The notes under the pieces: generated by a model
Told to the model about the DNA's origin: nothing
What the model saw: only the letters and a program-made list of their open reading frames with translations
Databases searched by the model: none
Assembly (NCBI GenBank): GCA_002793855.1
Contig: PFET01000013.1
Span: 26,426-62,836, forward strand
Direction of reading: 5' to 3'
DNA: 36,411 nt
Source: Candidatus Uhrbacteria bacterium CG10_big_fil_rev_8_21_14_0_10_48_11
GTDB lineage: Bacteria; Patescibacteriota; Patescibacteriia; GWA2-46-9
Shown: positions 36,159 to 36,411 of the stretch, piece after piece
Position numbering within the stretch: position 1 is the first letter of the stretch
Layout: each line of letters starts with the position of its first letter
Program-made: the position numbers and the translations under genes

Positions 36159-36411
36159 ACGCCGCCTGTCTGAATTTTCGCGGGGGGAATTTTTCGGGAA
36201 AATGCGTTCGGACTAATGCAAAAATACTGCACCAAAGGTTGGCACGTCGCAAATGGCCAATCGCAAATAACGCTTTATTTGTTTCAAGACAAGGCAACTT
36301 TCTAAAGCACGATGAAAAAATTTGGGATGTTCTAAAAAACTCTGTGCATGTTAATTCTCATTTATCCCGCAATAGCAGGATATTTTCGTTCATTTCAGGC
36401 ACAGTTCACGT

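Noticed and set aside
36041-36297. Minus-strand ORFs of 60-64 aa at the right edge
   Set aside because: They translate through the REP-like palindrome and overlap each other in different frames; likely non-coding repeat.
1-36411. CRISPR array, prophage, transposase or restriction/defence island
   Set aside because: No regularly spaced repeats, no transposase, Cas, phage structural or R-M proteins among the ORFs; the Xer-like gene alone does not define a mobile element.

Overview
The window is a 36.4 kb, gene-dense bacterial chromosome segment that is mostly housekeeping genes. From left to right it carries: topA (partial), a short RelA/SpoT homolog, trpS, a Glu dehydrogenase, murD-murI-IMPase-phosphohexomutase (minus), glyA / folD-recQ (convergent), a DnaQ-like exonuclease, ychF, dapA, a DUF378 protein, a Trm-G10-like methyltransferase, rpsF-ssb-rpsR-efp, recA-HTH(RodZ-like)-ftsK-comM-lspA-dksA-like, pnp-NYN-rpsO, a Xer-type recombinase, a frameshifted nucleotidyltransferase remnant, tRNA-Arg(TCT) and a pilin-like/secreted hypothetical. 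The compact gene set, S15 with an acidic tail, EF-P without the PGKG tip, and the pilin-like 'KGFANILLIILAV' protein suggest a Patescibacteria/CPR-type genome. That is inference only; no search was run. I saw no CRISPR array, prophage or obvious defence system. The parts most worth a second look lie between genes: (i) a self-contained unit (promoter, two SD-led tiny membrane peptides, terminator) at 5214-5685; (ii) a structured ORF-poor block at 21865-22182; (iii) a likely minus-strand ncRNA of about 370 nt at ~29150-29520 with a TATAAT promoter and a terminator, next to DnaA-box-like sites; (iv) an orphan SH3-like small-protein unit at 22306-22668; (v) a long inverted repeat just upstream of tRNA-Arg. 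Promoters, hairpins and start codons were assigned by eye.
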